From: Castellaniella daejeonensis
GTDB taxonomy: Bacteria > Pseudomonadota > Gammaproteobacteria > Burkholderiales > Burkholderiaceae_B
Length of the DNA stretch: 64,000 nucleotides
Reading direction: 5' to 3'
Assembly: GCF_039523555.1 (NCBI RefSeq)
Contig: NZ_BAAAFN010000006.1
Span: forward strand, 62,001-126,000
The position numbers and the translations under genes are program-made. Of this stretch, positions 1 to 9,007 are shown in pieces (the first letter of the stretch is position 1; every line of letters starts with the position of its first letter). A model generated the notes under the pieces. That model made no database searches, was not told where the DNA came from, and worked only from the letters and a program-made list of their open reading frames with translations.

Positions 1-753
1 CACGCGGTCTACTTCGGCATCGGCGCCTACACCAGCGCGATCCTGTCGCTGTATTTCAACTGGCCCATCCTGTGGACGATCCCGGTGGCCATCGTGCTGG
101 CCGCAGCCCTGGGCGCCATCCTGTCGGCCCCCATCGTCAAGCTGCGCGGCGACTACCTGCTGGTGGTCACCATCGGCTTCAACGCCATCTTCGTGCTGGC
201 CATGCAGAACAACCTGTTCGGCATGACCGGCGGTGCCGACGGCCTGTTCGGCATCAGCGGCCCCACGCTCTTCGGCCACATGTTCGGCACGCAAAGCGAT
301 CTGTTCTACATGAACTGGGTCGTGCTGGCCGTGGTGCTGTGGCTGATGGGCAACCTGGACCGTTCCTCGCTGGGACGCACCTTCCGCTACATCAAGCACG
401 ACGAGCTGGCCGCCACCACGCTGGGGGTCAACGCCCGCAACTACAAGGTTGCCGCCTTCGCGCTGTCGGCGGGGCTTGCCGGCCTGGCCGGCACCCTGTT
501 CGCCATGCAGCTCTCGGCCGTCAGCCCCGGATCGTTCCGCTTCACCGATTCGGTGGTGCTGTTTGCCATCGTGCTGGTCGGCGGCCAGGCATCCGTGCCC
601 GGCGTGCTGCTGGGGACCGCGATGATGTTCGTGGTGCCGCAGATCTTCACTGAATTCGCCCAATACCGCTATCTCGCCTTCGGCGTGGCGATGATCCTCG
701 TCATGATCCTGCGTCCGCAAGGCATCTGGCCGGCTCGCAAGGGGGTCATATGA
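1..753 (+). CDS. livM: Branched-chain amino-acid ABC transporter permease LivM (5' end outside window)
   Basis: The reading frame is open from the first base, so the N-terminus lies upstream of the window; 250 codons remain. The product is an inner-membrane permease of the HAAT family, with alternating hydrophobic segments and a conserved stretch reading GQASVPGVLLG near the C-terminus, typical of LivM/LivH. It would form the channel with LivH (not in the window), energised by LivG and LivF. The stop codon overlaps the livG start (ATGA at 750-753), so the genes are probably translationally coupled in one operon. The substrate (leucine/isoleucine/valine or another hydrophobic amino acid or amide) cannot be told from the sequence. 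Confidence 0.93.
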   Translation, partial: HAVYFGIGAYTSAILSLYFNWPILWTIPVAIVLAAALGAILSAPIVKLRGDYLLVVTIGFNAIFVLAMQNNLFGMTGGADGLFGISGPTLFGHMFGTQSDLFYMNWVVLAVVLWLMGNLDRSSLGRTFRYIKHDELAATTLGVNARNYKVAAFALSAGLAGLAGTLFAMQLSAVSPGSFRFTDSVVLFAIVLVGGQASVPGVLLGTAMMFVVPQIFTEFAQYRYLAFGVAMILVMILRPQGIWPARKGVI

Positions 754-1592
754 ACACCGCAGTTTCCCAGCAATCCGAGGCCGAGGTCCTGCTCGAGCTC
801 GACGGCATCGGCATCAGCTTCGGCGGCCTGCGCGCGGTCGACGACCTCAGCTTCAAGGTACGGCGAGGCGAAATCGTCGGCCTGATCGGCCCCAACGGCG
901 CGGGCAAGACCACGGTGTTCAACATGATCACCGGGGTCTACCGGCCCACCGACGGCCACATCCGCTGGCACGGCCGCGACATCACGGGACTCGCCCCGCA
1001 CCGCGTGGCCGAGGCCGGCATCCGCCGCACGTTCCAGACCATCCGCCTTTTCCAGGACATGACGGTGCTGGAAAACGTGATCGCCGGCCAGCACCTGCGG
1101 ATGCGCCAGTCCTGGTGGCAGGGCCTGCTGAATACCCCCGCGCAGCGCCGCGAGGAGCGCGAACTGATCGAACGCGCCATGACAGTGCTGCAGCAGCTTG
1201 ACCTGGCCGACGTGGCCCACGAGATCGCCACTTCCCTGCCCTACGGGGCGCAGCGGCGTGTCGAAATGGCCCGCACGCTGGTGGCCGAACCCGAGCTCAT
1301 CATCCTGGACGAACCGGCCGCCGGCCTGAACGAGCAGGAATCCGCCGGCCTGAACGAAACCATCCGCGCCATCCGCGACGCCGGCATCACCGTGATCCTG
1401 GTCGAACACGACATGAGCGTGGTGATGAACGTCACCGACAACATCGTCGTGATCAACTTCGGCAAGAAGATCGCCGAGGGCAAGCCCGCCGAGATCCGCA
1501 GCAATCCGCTCGTCATCGAGGCCTATCTGGGCCAGGACGACGACGAGGACGACCCGCTGATGAACGCCGTACAAGACCAGGTGAACGTATGA
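750..1592 (+). CDS. livG: Branched-chain amino-acid ABC transporter ATP-binding protein LivG
   Basis: This 280-residue ABC ATPase has Walker A GPNGAGKT at residues 47-54, a degenerate signature (LPYGAQRR) and Walker B LIILDEPAAGL. The signature lacks the standard LSGGQ, as is common in LivG. The long loop before the signature and the VEHDM switch histidine are LivG hallmarks. It works in the cytoplasm as one of two ATPases of the HAAT importer, paired with LivF. It overlaps livM by 4 nt upstream and livF by 4 nt downstream. The acidic tail (about residues 257-266, DDDEDD) is a variable C-terminus. Confidence 0.95.
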   Translation: MNTAVSQQSEAEVLLELDGIGISFGGLRAVDDLSFKVRRGEIVGLIGPNGAGKTTVFNMITGVYRPTDGHIRWHGRDITGLAPHRVAEAGIRRTFQTIRLFQDMTVLENVIAGQHLRMRQSWWQGLLNTPAQRREERELIERAMTVLQQLDLADVAHEIATSLPYGAQRRVEMARTLVAEPELIILDEPAAGLNEQESAGLNETIRAIRDAGITVILVEHDMSVVMNVTDNIVVINFGKKIAEGKPAEIRSNPLVIEAYLGQDDDEDDPLMNAVQDQVNV

Positions 1593-2302
1593 CCGCACCT
1601 CTGCTCCAGATCGAAGACCTGCACGTCAACTACGGCCACATCCAGGCCCTCAAGGGCATTTCCCTGCACGTGCAGGAAAAGGAAGTCGTGGCCATCCTCG
1701 GCGCGAACGGCGCCGGCAAGACGACGCTGATGCGCACCCTCAGTGGCCTGATCACGCCCAAGTCGGGCAAGATCACCTTTGCCGGGCACGATACCACTCG
1801 CATGGGCGCCGACCGCATCGTGCGCCTGGGCATCGGCCAGTCGCCCGAGGGACGCCGCGTGTTCGGCACCCTGTCGGTGGCCGAGAACCTGCGCATGGGT
1901 GGCTTCACCCGGCCCACGGACGAAATCGAAGCCAGCTGCGATCATGTCTACAAGATCTTCCCGCGCCTGTACGAACGCCGCGCCCAGCTGGCCGGCACGC
2001 TTTCGGGCGGCGAACAGCAGATGCTCGCCATCGGCCGAGCGCTGGTCACCAAGCCGCGCCTGCTGCTGCTCGACGAACCCAGCCTGGGCCTGGCCCCGAT
2101 CATCGTGCGCAACATCTTCCAGGTGCTGCGCGACGTGCGGGAAACCGGTGTGACCATCCTGATCGTGGAGCAGAACGCCCGCATGGCGCTGAAGCTCGCC
2201 GACCGGGGCTACGTGCTGGAAGTCGGTAAACTGTCGCACGAAGGCTCGTCGCGCGAACTGCTGTCCTCGCCGGAAATCCAGGCCGCATACCTGGGGCACT
2301 GA
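1589..2302 (+). CDS. livF: Branched-chain amino-acid ABC transporter ATP-binding protein LivF
   Basis: This 237-residue ABC ATPase has Walker A GANGAGKT (residues 38-45), an intact LSGGEQQ signature, Walker B LLLLDEPSLGL and the VEQNA switch segment typical of LivF. Length and domain order match the family. The ATG overlaps the livG stop by 4 nt, making it the last transport gene of the livM-livG-livF run. A 50-bp gap follows before the ppiC-like gene, which may be read from the same transcript, because no terminator is seen between them. Confidence 0.95.
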   Translation: MTAPLLQIEDLHVNYGHIQALKGISLHVQEKEVVAILGANGAGKTTLMRTLSGLITPKSGKITFAGHDTTRMGADRIVRLGIGQSPEGRRVFGTLSVAENLRMGGFTRPTDEIEASCDHVYKIFPRLYERRAQLAGTLSGGEQQMLAIGRALVTKPRLLLLDEPSLGLAPIIVRNIFQVLRDVRETGVTILIVEQNARMALKLADRGYVLEVGKLSHEGSSRELLSSPEIQAAYLGH

Positions 2303-2352
2303 GACACGGACGCGCAAGACAACCACCATCCAATCCCTCTCAGGAAAAACCC

Positions 2353-2634
2353 ATGACCCAAGCATCCGCCCGCCACATCCTGGTCGACACCGAAGAGCAA
2401 TGCCTGCAGCTGAAGGCCGACATCGAAGGCGGCGCCGATTTCGCCGCAGTCGCCCGCGAGCACTCCAACTGCCCCTCCAGCCGCGACGGCGGCAACCTGG
2501 GCACCTTCGGCCGCGGCCAGATGGTGCGTGAATTCGACGAGGTCGTCTTCAGTGCTCCGGTTGGCGTGGTCCAGGGGCCGGTCCGCACGCAGTTCGGATA
2601 CCACTTGGTGGAAGTGACGGATCGCCAGGACTGA
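2353..2634 (+). CDS. Parvulin-type peptidyl-prolyl cis-trans isomerase (PpiC-like, single domain)
   Basis: This 93-residue protein is a stand-alone parvulin domain. It starts with the family's ASARHILV motif, has the DGGNLGTFGRGQMV core, and ends with the FGYHLVEV strand. It resembles E. coli PpiC (93 residues) and has no signal peptide, so it should be a cytoplasmic foldase that isomerises X-Pro bonds. It is followed at once by a perfect 28-bp inverted repeat with a T-run that terminates the transcript. Confidence 0.9.
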   Translation: MTQASARHILVDTEEQCLQLKADIEGGADFAAVAREHSNCPSSRDGGNLGTFGRGQMVREFDEVVFSAPVGVVQGPVRTQFGYHLVEVTDRQD

Positions 2635-2652
2635 CCTCGGCGACCGGCCAGG

Positions 2653-2685
2653 AAAAAGGGCTTCGATCGAAGCCCTTTTTCTTTT
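2653..2685 (+). terminator. Intrinsic terminator, bidirectional, between ppiC-like gene and putA
   Basis: A perfect palindrome spans 2653-2680 (arm AAAAAGGGCTTCGA and its complement), flanked by an A-run on one side and a T-run on the other. It follows the ppiC-like stop codon by 18 bp and lies 72 bp beyond the end of the convergent putA gene, so it can stop transcription from both sides. Confidence 0.85.
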
Positions 2686-2756
2686 GCGCGCATCCGGGAT
2701 GCGGCCCGGATGATTCAGGCGACAGGCAGTCGCAGCGGACTGCCTGTCGTCCGGGA

Positions 2757-5700
2757 TCATCCCACCATCATCAGGCTGGCGTTGCCGCCGGCGGCGGCGG
2801 TGTTGATGCAGACCGAGACTTCGCGCACCAGCATTTCCAGAGGATAGGCCTTGCCTGCGGACAGTTCGTCGACGCGCCGCGCCAGGATCGGTACGATCGG
2901 GCCGGAACGCTCGGCGACCGCGCGAGACAGTGTCTGCAGGCCATCACCGTCGCCCTCGTAGAGCACCGCCTGAAAGTCGGCCGCGGCGGCGGCTTCGGGC
3001 GCCACCCAGCGGGCACCCGCACCCTCGGGGCGAGCCGCCAGGAAGGCACGCACTTCGGGATGGTCCACCCACAGCATGTCGTTGCCCGTGCGTTGGCAAG
3101 CTTCCAGCTGCGCCTGCGCCCCGGCCGAGCTGGCCGCATGGCACAGCACCGTGCCCCGCGGCTTCAGGTGGTATTGGTTGGTCTCGCCGGTGGGTCCGGG
3201 CAGCGTCAGCGGACGAGCGCCCTTGCCCACCACGCCCTCGACGGGCAGGAAGCTGGGCCCGGCGGCCAGCAGGCGATGCAGATACAGGGGGCCGCCGGCC
3301 TTCGGACCGGTCCCCGACAGGCCCTCGCCCCCGAAGGGCTGCACGCCCACGGTCGCGCCGACGATATTGCGGTTCACGTAGATATTGCCCACGCGGATGC
3401 GCTCGGTGACATGGCGCACGGTCTCGTCCAGCCGGGTGTGCACGCCGAAGGTCAGGCCATAGCCCCGGCTGTTGATGGCATCGATCACCGTGTCGAGATC
3501 CTGACGGCGATAGCGCAGCACATGCAGGACGGGGCCGAAGACCTCGCGTTCCAGTTCGGCGATGTCGGAGATTTCGATCAGGGTCGGGGCCACGAAGGTG
3601 CCGTGGCGCGTTTGCTCCGCATCCATCGGATGCCGGTCGATGGCGTGTCCGGCCGCCCGCATGGCCTGGACGTGCCGCTCGATCACGGCCTGGGCCTCGG
3701 CGTCGATCACGGGGCCGATATCGGTGGAAAGCAGCTCGGGGCGCCCCACACGCAATTCATTCATCGCGCCCCGCAGCATCGCCAGGGTGCGGTCGGCACA
3801 GTCTTCCTGAACGCACAGCACGCGCAGGGCGGAGCAGCGCTGACCGGCCGAATCGAATGCCGAACTGAGCACGTCGTAGACGACCTGCTCGGTCAGCGCC
3901 GAGGAATCGACGATCAGGGCGTTCTGGCCGCCGGTCTCGGCAATCAGGGGAATCGGATGGCCGGCACCGTCCAGGCGATCGGCCAGGGTGGCTGCGATCA
4001 GGCGTGCAACCTCGGTCGAGCCGGTGAACATGACGCCGCGCACCGCCGGGCTGGCAACCAGGGCCGCACCGACAGTCTCTCCCCGGCCCGGCAGCAGCTG
4101 TACCGCATCGGCCGGAATGCCGGCGCGATGCAGCACGGATACGCCATAGGCGGCAATCAGCGCGGTCTGTTCGGCCGGCTTGGCCAGCACGACGTTGCCG
4201 GCGGCCAGGGCTGCAGCCACCTGGCCGGTGAAGATCGCCAGAGGGAAGTTCCAGGGGCTGATGCACAGCACCGGGCCCAGGGGCCGGTGGCTGTCGTTGG
4301 AAAAGGACTCTTCGATCCGGACGGCGTAATAGCGCAGGAAATCGACCGCCTCGCGCACTTCGGCGATGGCGTTGGGGAAGGACTTGCCGGCCTCGCGCAC
4401 GATCAGGCCGATGGTCGACTGCATCTCGTCTTCCATCAGCTGGGCGGCATGCCGCAGGCATTGCGCCCGCTCGGCCGGCGGCGTGGCCTGCCAGATCGGC
4501 GCGGCGTATTCGGCGCGCCCCAGGGCCGCCTGGACGTCGGCCTCGTCGGCCTCGACCACCTGGCCGACCACATCCCGGTGATCCGCCGGATTGAGCACCG
4601 CGCGGGCGCGTTCGTCCCGCCATTCCCCCGGGGGGGCGGCACGCCATTCCATCGTTGCGCTGCCCAGCAGTGCCGCGGCCAGGGAACCCAGGCGATGCTC
4701 GTTGCTGAGATCCAGGCCGGCCGAATTGGCGCGGTCCTCGTGTGCCCGGTACAGGTCGCGCGGCAGGGGAATGCGGTCGTGCGGTGCGCCCAGCGGCTGA
4801 ATGGCGCGTGCCTTGCGGACCGGGTCGGTCACCAGCGCGTCGATGGGCAGGTCGCGGTCGCCGATCTGGTTGACGAAAGAGGTATTCGCCCCGTTTTCAA
4901 GCAGGCGGCGCACCAGGTAGGCCAGCAGGGTCTCGTGCGTGCCCACGGGTGCGTAAACGCGGCAAGGCCGATTCAGGCGGCCCTTGGAGAGCGGACCGAC
5001 GACTTCTTCGTACAGGGGTTCGCCCATGCCGTGCAGGCACTGGAATTCATACTGCCCGGGGTAGTAGTTCTCGCCCGCCATGTAGTAGATCGACGCCAGC
5101 GTCTGGGCGTTGTGCGTGGCGAACTGGGGAAAGATCGCTTCCGGCGCCGACAGCAGCTTGCGCGCGCACGCCAGGTAGGACACGTCGGTGTGGACCTTGC
5201 GCGTGTAGACCGGATAGCCTTCCAGGCCGTCGACCTGTGCGCGCTTGATCTCGGAATCCCAATAGGCGCCCTTGACCAGCCGCACCATCAGGCGATGCTT
5301 GCTGCGTCGCGCCAGGTCGATCACGAAATCGATCACGAACGGAGCGCGCTTCTGGTAGGCCTGGATGACGAAACCAATGCCGTTCCAGCCCCGCAGGCGT
5401 TCATCGAAGCACAGGGCTTCCAGCAGATCCAGGGAAAGCTCCAGGCGATCGGCCTCTTCGGCATCGATGTTCAGGCCGATATCGTAGCGGCGCGCCAGTG
5501 CGGCCAGTTCGACCATGCGCGGCAGCAGTTCGTCCATGACCCGGTCGCGCTGGGCGCGCGAATAACGCGGATGCAGCGCCGAGAGCTTGATGGAAATGCC
5601 GGGGCCTTCGTAGATTCCGCGCCCCTGGGAAGCCTTGCCGATGGCGTGGATGGCCTGCTCGTAGGACTGGTAGTAGCGCTCGGCGTCTTCCGCCGTGGTC

Positions 5701-6545
5701 GCTGCCTCGCCCAGCATATCGTAGGAATAGCGGAAACCGATGTCTTCGTACTTGCGGCTGTTGGCCAGGGCCGAGGAAATCGTCTGGCCCGTGACGAACT
5801 GCTCGCCCATCAGGCGCATGGCCATGTTCACGCCGCGCCGGATCAGGGGCTCGCCGCCCTTGGCGATCAGGCGCGTCAGGGCCTGGGACAGATTCTGCTC
5901 GCTGTTGACACTGACCAGCTTGCCGGTGACCAGCAGCCCCCAGGTGGCCGCGTTGACGAACAGCGAACGGGATTCGCCCACATGCGAGCGCCAATCGCCG
6001 TGGCTGATCTTGTCGCGGATGAGGGCATCGCGCGTGGCCTGGTCGGGAATGCGCAGCAGCGCCTCGGCCAGGCACATCAGGGCGACGCCTTCCTGGCTGG
6101 ACAGCGAGAATTCCTGGATCAGGCCTTCCACCCCGCCCCCTTTGCGCTTGTCCCGCAGGGTCTGGACCAGCCGGCGGGCCAGGGTCTCGACCTGTTCGGG
6201 CTGGGGCGACTCGGCCTGGTCCACCAGCATGGCCACGCATTCCGGTTCAGGGCGACGGTAGGCGGCGGTGATGGCGGCGCGCAGGACGGACTGCGGCAGG
6301 ACGTCCTGGGCAAATTCGTGGAACGGGGCCAGCGGCTCGGATTCCGCCGACGGGGATTCGGCCGTTTCGGCATCCGAGCGGCGATCGAGCTCGGCAGGCA
6401 CCTGGCCGCGCTCGATGGCCTCGATGTAGCTCAGCAAAGCCTGCTTGTGCAGCCAGTGCGGCGTGCAGCCCAGTGAATCCGCCAGGACCCGCAGACGCTC
6501 GCGCAGCGCCTCATCGACTTTCACACCCAGGGTTACAGTAGCCAT
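2757..6545 (-). CDS. putA: Trifunctional PutA: transcriptional repressor, proline dehydrogenase and P5C dehydrogenase
   Basis: PutA oxidises proline to glutamate in two steps (FAD-dependent proline dehydrogenase, then NAD-dependent P5C dehydrogenase), and this long form also represses its own gene. The protein has 1262 residues. Residues 1-50 (MATVTLGVKVDEALRERL) form a ribbon-helix-helix DNA-binding domain. The middle is the PRODH barrel. The second half is an aldehyde dehydrogenase, with the nucleophilic Cys in SAGQRCSALR and the Glu in IAETGGQNA, followed by the C-terminal domain of long PutAs. The start at 6545 is chosen because the RHH domain begins there. Upstream GTG/ATG codons in frame (6620, 6605) fall in or next to the operator. 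Transcription faces the ppiC-like gene, and a shared terminator separates them. Confidence 0.96.
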   Translation of the reverse strand: MATVTLGVKVDEALRERLRVLADSLGCTPHWLHKQALLSYIEAIERGQVPAELDRRSDAETAESPSAESEPLAPFHEFAQDVLPQSVLRAAITAAYRRPEPECVAMLVDQAESPQPEQVETLARRLVQTLRDKRKGGGVEGLIQEFSLSSQEGVALMCLAEALLRIPDQATRDALIRDKISHGDWRSHVGESRSLFVNAATWGLLVTGKLVSVNSEQNLSQALTRLIAKGGEPLIRRGVNMAMRLMGEQFVTGQTISSALANSRKYEDIGFRYSYDMLGEAATTAEDAERYYQSYEQAIHAIGKASQGRGIYEGPGISIKLSALHPRYSRAQRDRVMDELLPRMVELAALARRYDIGLNIDAEEADRLELSLDLLEALCFDERLRGWNGIGFVIQAYQKRAPFVIDFVIDLARRSKHRLMVRLVKGAYWDSEIKRAQVDGLEGYPVYTRKVHTDVSYLACARKLLSAPEAIFPQFATHNAQTLASIYYMAGENYYPGQYEFQCLHGMGEPLYEEVVGPLSKGRLNRPCRVYAPVGTHETLLAYLVRRLLENGANTSFVNQIGDRDLPIDALVTDPVRKARAIQPLGAPHDRIPLPRDLYRAHEDRANSAGLDLSNEHRLGSLAAALLGSATMEWRAAPPGEWRDERARAVLNPADHRDVVGQVVEADEADVQAALGRAEYAAPIWQATPPAERAQCLRHAAQLMEDEMQSTIGLIVREAGKSFPNAIAEVREAVDFLRYYAVRIEESFSNDSHRPLGPVLCISPWNFPLAIFTGQVAAALAAGNVVLAKPAEQTALIAAYGVSVLHRAGIPADAVQLLPGRGETVGAALVASPAVRGVMFTGSTEVARLIAATLADRLDGAGHPIPLIAETGGQNALIVDSSALTEQVVYDVLSSAFDSAGQRCSALRVLCVQEDCADRTLAMLRGAMNELRVGRPELLSTDIGPVIDAEAQAVIERHVQAMRAAGHAIDRHPMDAEQTRHGTFVAPTLIEISDIAELEREVFGPVLHVLRYRRQDLDTVIDAINSRGYGLTFGVHTRLDETVRHVTERIRVGNIYVNRNIVGATVGVQPFGGEGLSGTGPKAGGPLYLHRLLAAGPSFLPVEGVVGKGARPLTLPGPTGETNQYHLKPRGTVLCHAASSAGAQAQLEACQRTGNDMLWVDHPEVRAFLAARPEGAGARWVAPEAAAAADFQAVLYEGDGDGLQTLSRAVAERSGPIVPILARRVDELSAGKAYPLEMLVREVSVCINTAAAGGNASLMMVG

Positions 6546-6612
6546 GTTCGAGGTATTCCACTTTGGTATCGCCGACCGGAGAACCCGGTTCGCATCAGGC
6601 GCCATGCTAAAA

Positions 6613-6666
6613 GGTTGCACCTGAAATCGCCATTATGGTTAACCCCAAATCTGATCAGGTGCAACC
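6613..6666 (-). promoter_or_regulatory. putA operator: two inverted GGTTGCACC boxes
   Basis: A perfect 12-bp inverted repeat (GGTTGCACCTGA at 6613-6624, TCAGGTGCAACC at 6655-6666) lies 68-121 bp upstream of the putA start codon. The core GGTTGCACC matches the GTTGCA operator core known for the E. coli PutA RHH domain. Its position in the putA promoter region, together with the RHH domain in this PutA, supports autorepression that is relieved by proline. Confidence 0.75.
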
Positions 6667-7293
6667 GGATTTTGACATGGTTGGCCCCCTCTGTAAATCA
6701 GTCGATGCGGCTGCTGTTTCATCAGCGATCAGGGCCGCCAGACGCTCCAGTGCCTGGCGCTGGGCATCCACCAGCGCCGCCACACCCACGCCTGCGGGCT
6801 GGCGCACAGAGGCCTGGCACAGGCGGGCATGGCCGGCACCCGGCGGCCGGTCCGTCCAATTCGCTTCCAGCGCCACGAAATGCCCCCAGACCATGTCGAA
6901 CCGATCGATCCGCACATCGATGCGGCGGACGGGGCCGGATGCCGCGTCCGGCAGGCGCCGCACGTCCTCTGCACCCAACCGGCGGCCGACCCCGAAAGCC
7001 AGCGCATCGCGGATCTGGTCGGCCAGCGGCGCCGCCCAGAGGGAATCGTTCAGCACCTGCACAGCAGGATCCGCGGCCGGATCACGGACCACCAGTTGTG
7101 GCCGCTCGGATTCGGCCGGGATTCGCGCCACCGTCAGGTTCAGGCGGTAGTCCACCGTCGGGCTTCCCGCCGCCCCATGATCGGCCACGGGTGCAGCGGC
7201 CAGGCTGTAGTAGCGCTGAGGGGCCACCGAGCAACCCGCCAGCAGCCCCGCAAGGCCGATCAGGCAGGCCCAGCCCAGGTTCGTCCGTTTCAT
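6655..7293 (-). CDS. pqiC: PqiC-family outer-membrane lipoprotein
   Basis: This 212-residue lipoprotein has a lipobox ending in LLAGC (lipidated Cys at residue 21), followed by SVAPQRYYSL, the start of the PqiC/YmbA domain (DUF330). PqiC is the outer-membrane partner of the PqiB needle in a lipid-transport bridge across the envelope. The start is ATG 7293, because the signal peptide begins there and the next in-frame codon upstream lies inside pqiB. It is the last gene of the pqiABC set, 16 bp after pqiB, and its 3' end overlaps one arm of the putA operator. Confidence 0.85.
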   Translation of the reverse strand: MKRTNLGWACLIGLAGLLAGCSVAPQRYYSLAAAPVADHGAAGSPTVDYRLNLTVARIPAESERPQLVVRDPAADPAVQVLNDSLWAAPLADQIRDALAFGVGRRLGAEDVRRLPDAASGPVRRIDVRIDRFDMVWGHFVALEANWTDRPPGAGHARLCQASVRQPAGVGVAALVDAQRQALERLAALIADETAAASTDLQRGPTMSKSGCT

Positions 7294-7309
7294 GATGCGC
7301 TTTTCCTCA

Positions 7310-9007
7310 TCAATGCAGCTTATCGGGCGCACGCCCCCGGATCAGGGCATCCGGATGCGCCTGCAGGGTTTCGGACAGCAGGCGCAAGGCGCGGACGGCA
7401 CGGTCCAGTTCGCCCAGGGTATCGCGCAAGCCGCCCAGCAGGGGTGCGTCGGGCGCCAGTGCCGCGCCGATACGGTCCAGCGAGGTGCTGGCCGAAGACA
7501 GCGCCTTGCTTGCCTGGGGCGCAACCTGCCTGTCCAGCCGCTGCAGCAGGCGATTCAAGGCCTCCAGGCTGCCATGCAGGTCACGGCCTATCTCATCGAT
7601 CGGCACCTTGTCGAGCTTGGCGACGATATTGCCCAGCTGTCCCTGCAGCCGGTCGAAATCCCCTCGTACCGTAGGCACCAGGAATCCCCTGTGATTGGAG
7701 AGGTCTCCCGGGATCTCGGGTTTCGCATGCGCTTCGCCCGGGAAGAAATCCAGGGCCACGTATTGTTGTCCGGTCAGCAGGCTGGCGGTACGCAGCTGAG
7801 CCCGCAACCCCCGCTCGATCAAGGGCTGCAGCAGCGCCTCGTCCCGCAGGCCGCCGGACGCCTCGGTCAGCTGGCGATAGGCCTCGCTGAACCGCATCGG
7901 ATAGAGCTGCGCCCGCACCCGGGAATAGAAACGACGGCGCGCCTTGTCGAATTCCAGGTCGATGTCGACCACCCTGCCGATCGACATGCCGCGGAAGTCG
8001 ACGTCGGCCCCGACGCGCAGCCCCCGGACCGACTGGTCGAAGCGCAGCTCGATCGTGACCGGATCGCCATCCGGATCGGACAGCGCTTCGTCGCGCGAGC
8101 CGAACAGGCGATAGGTGCTGCCGGCGGCGGCCGGCGCGCTGTCCACTTCGCCGTCATAGGAACTGGACTCATCCGCCTGGGCGAAGGCAATGCCGCCATT
8201 CAGGATTGCCGACAGGCCGCTGGTGCGCATCTGGACCCCGTCGGTCGATACCGTCAGATCCACGCCACTGTCGTTCCAGAAACGCGTGTCCGGCGTCACG
8301 TAGCGGTCATAGGGGGCTTCGACGAAGATGTGCAGATTGACCGACCGCCCGTCAGCCGCCATCTCGTAGCTGACGACACGGCCGACTTCGATGCGGCGAT
8401 AGTGGATGCGGGACCCCACGCGCAGCGAACCCAGCGTATCGGCCCGCAGCACGTAACGGGTGCCGACCTGGCCGCTGAGCACCTCCGGCGGATTGCGCAG
8501 ACCCTCGAAGGTACGGACCGGATCGCCCTTGGGGCGCACGGTGGGCGCATCCACGTCGATGTAGACGCCCGACAGCAGCGTATCCAGCCCCGACACGCCC
8601 GCGAGACTGACCTGGGGCCGGACGATCCAGAACTTGGAGTCCTTCTGGGTGATGTATTCGGAACCCTCGCGCCTGAGCTGCACGTCCACCAGCACGTGCT
8701 TGCGATCCCCCGCCACACGCACGTCCGATACTTCGCCCACCACCACGTCGCGATAGCGCAGCTTGGTCTGGCCGGCCTCGACGCCGGCCGCCGACAGGAA
8801 ACTGATGGTGATGACCGGGCCGTTGCGCACCCAGACCGAGGCAAGCAGGGACAGCCCCACCGCCAGCGCCAGCAGGGGCACCAGCCAGACCCAGGACCAA
8901 TGCAGGGCGCGGCCGGGCCGGATGACGGGCTCTGCGGGGTTGTCTGCGGGAAATTCCGTGCCGACGGGGTCGTCCGGCTTCCGGGCGGGCGGATCCTCAG
9001 TGTCCAT
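7310..9007 (-). CDS. pqiB: PqiB: MCE-domain intermembrane transport protein
   Basis: The 565-residue protein has one N-terminal transmembrane segment (about residues 38-63) and three tandem MCE/MlaD domains (repeats of the type RYRDVVVGEV, RIHYRRIEVGRVV and DVDFRGMSIGRVV), then a long helical C-terminal region. E. coli PqiB (546 residues) forms a periplasmic syringe of stacked MCE hexamers. The start at ATG 9007 overlaps the pqiA end by 11 nt. An in-frame codon at 9064 would add 19 residues that lie inside pqiA and is less likely. Confidence 0.9.
   Translation of the reverse strand: MDTEDPPARKPDDPVGTEFPADNPAEPVIRPGRALHWSWVWLVPLLALAVGLSLLASVWVRNGPVITISFLSAAGVEAGQTKLRYRDVVVGEVSDVRVAGDRKHVLVDVQLRREGSEYITQKDSKFWIVRPQVSLAGVSGLDTLLSGVYIDVDAPTVRPKGDPVRTFEGLRNPPEVLSGQVGTRYVLRADTLGSLRVGSRIHYRRIEVGRVVSYEMAADGRSVNLHIFVEAPYDRYVTPDTRFWNDSGVDLTVSTDGVQMRTSGLSAILNGGIAFAQADESSSYDGEVDSAPAAAGSTYRLFGSRDEALSDPDGDPVTIELRFDQSVRGLRVGADVDFRGMSIGRVVDIDLEFDKARRRFYSRVRAQLYPMRFSEAYRQLTEASGGLRDEALLQPLIERGLRAQLRTASLLTGQQYVALDFFPGEAHAKPEIPGDLSNHRGFLVPTVRGDFDRLQGQLGNIVAKLDKVPIDEIGRDLHGSLEALNRLLQRLDRQVAPQASKALSSASTSLDRIGAALAPDAPLLGGLRDTLGELDRAVRALRLLSETLQAHPDALIRGRAPDKLH

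Noticed and set aside
3060..6476. Very long (1138-codon) plus-strand frame opposite putA
   Set aside because: It is an antisense frame created by GC-rich codon bias. putA on the other strand has full family motifs, and this frame's product is low-complexity and unrecognisable.
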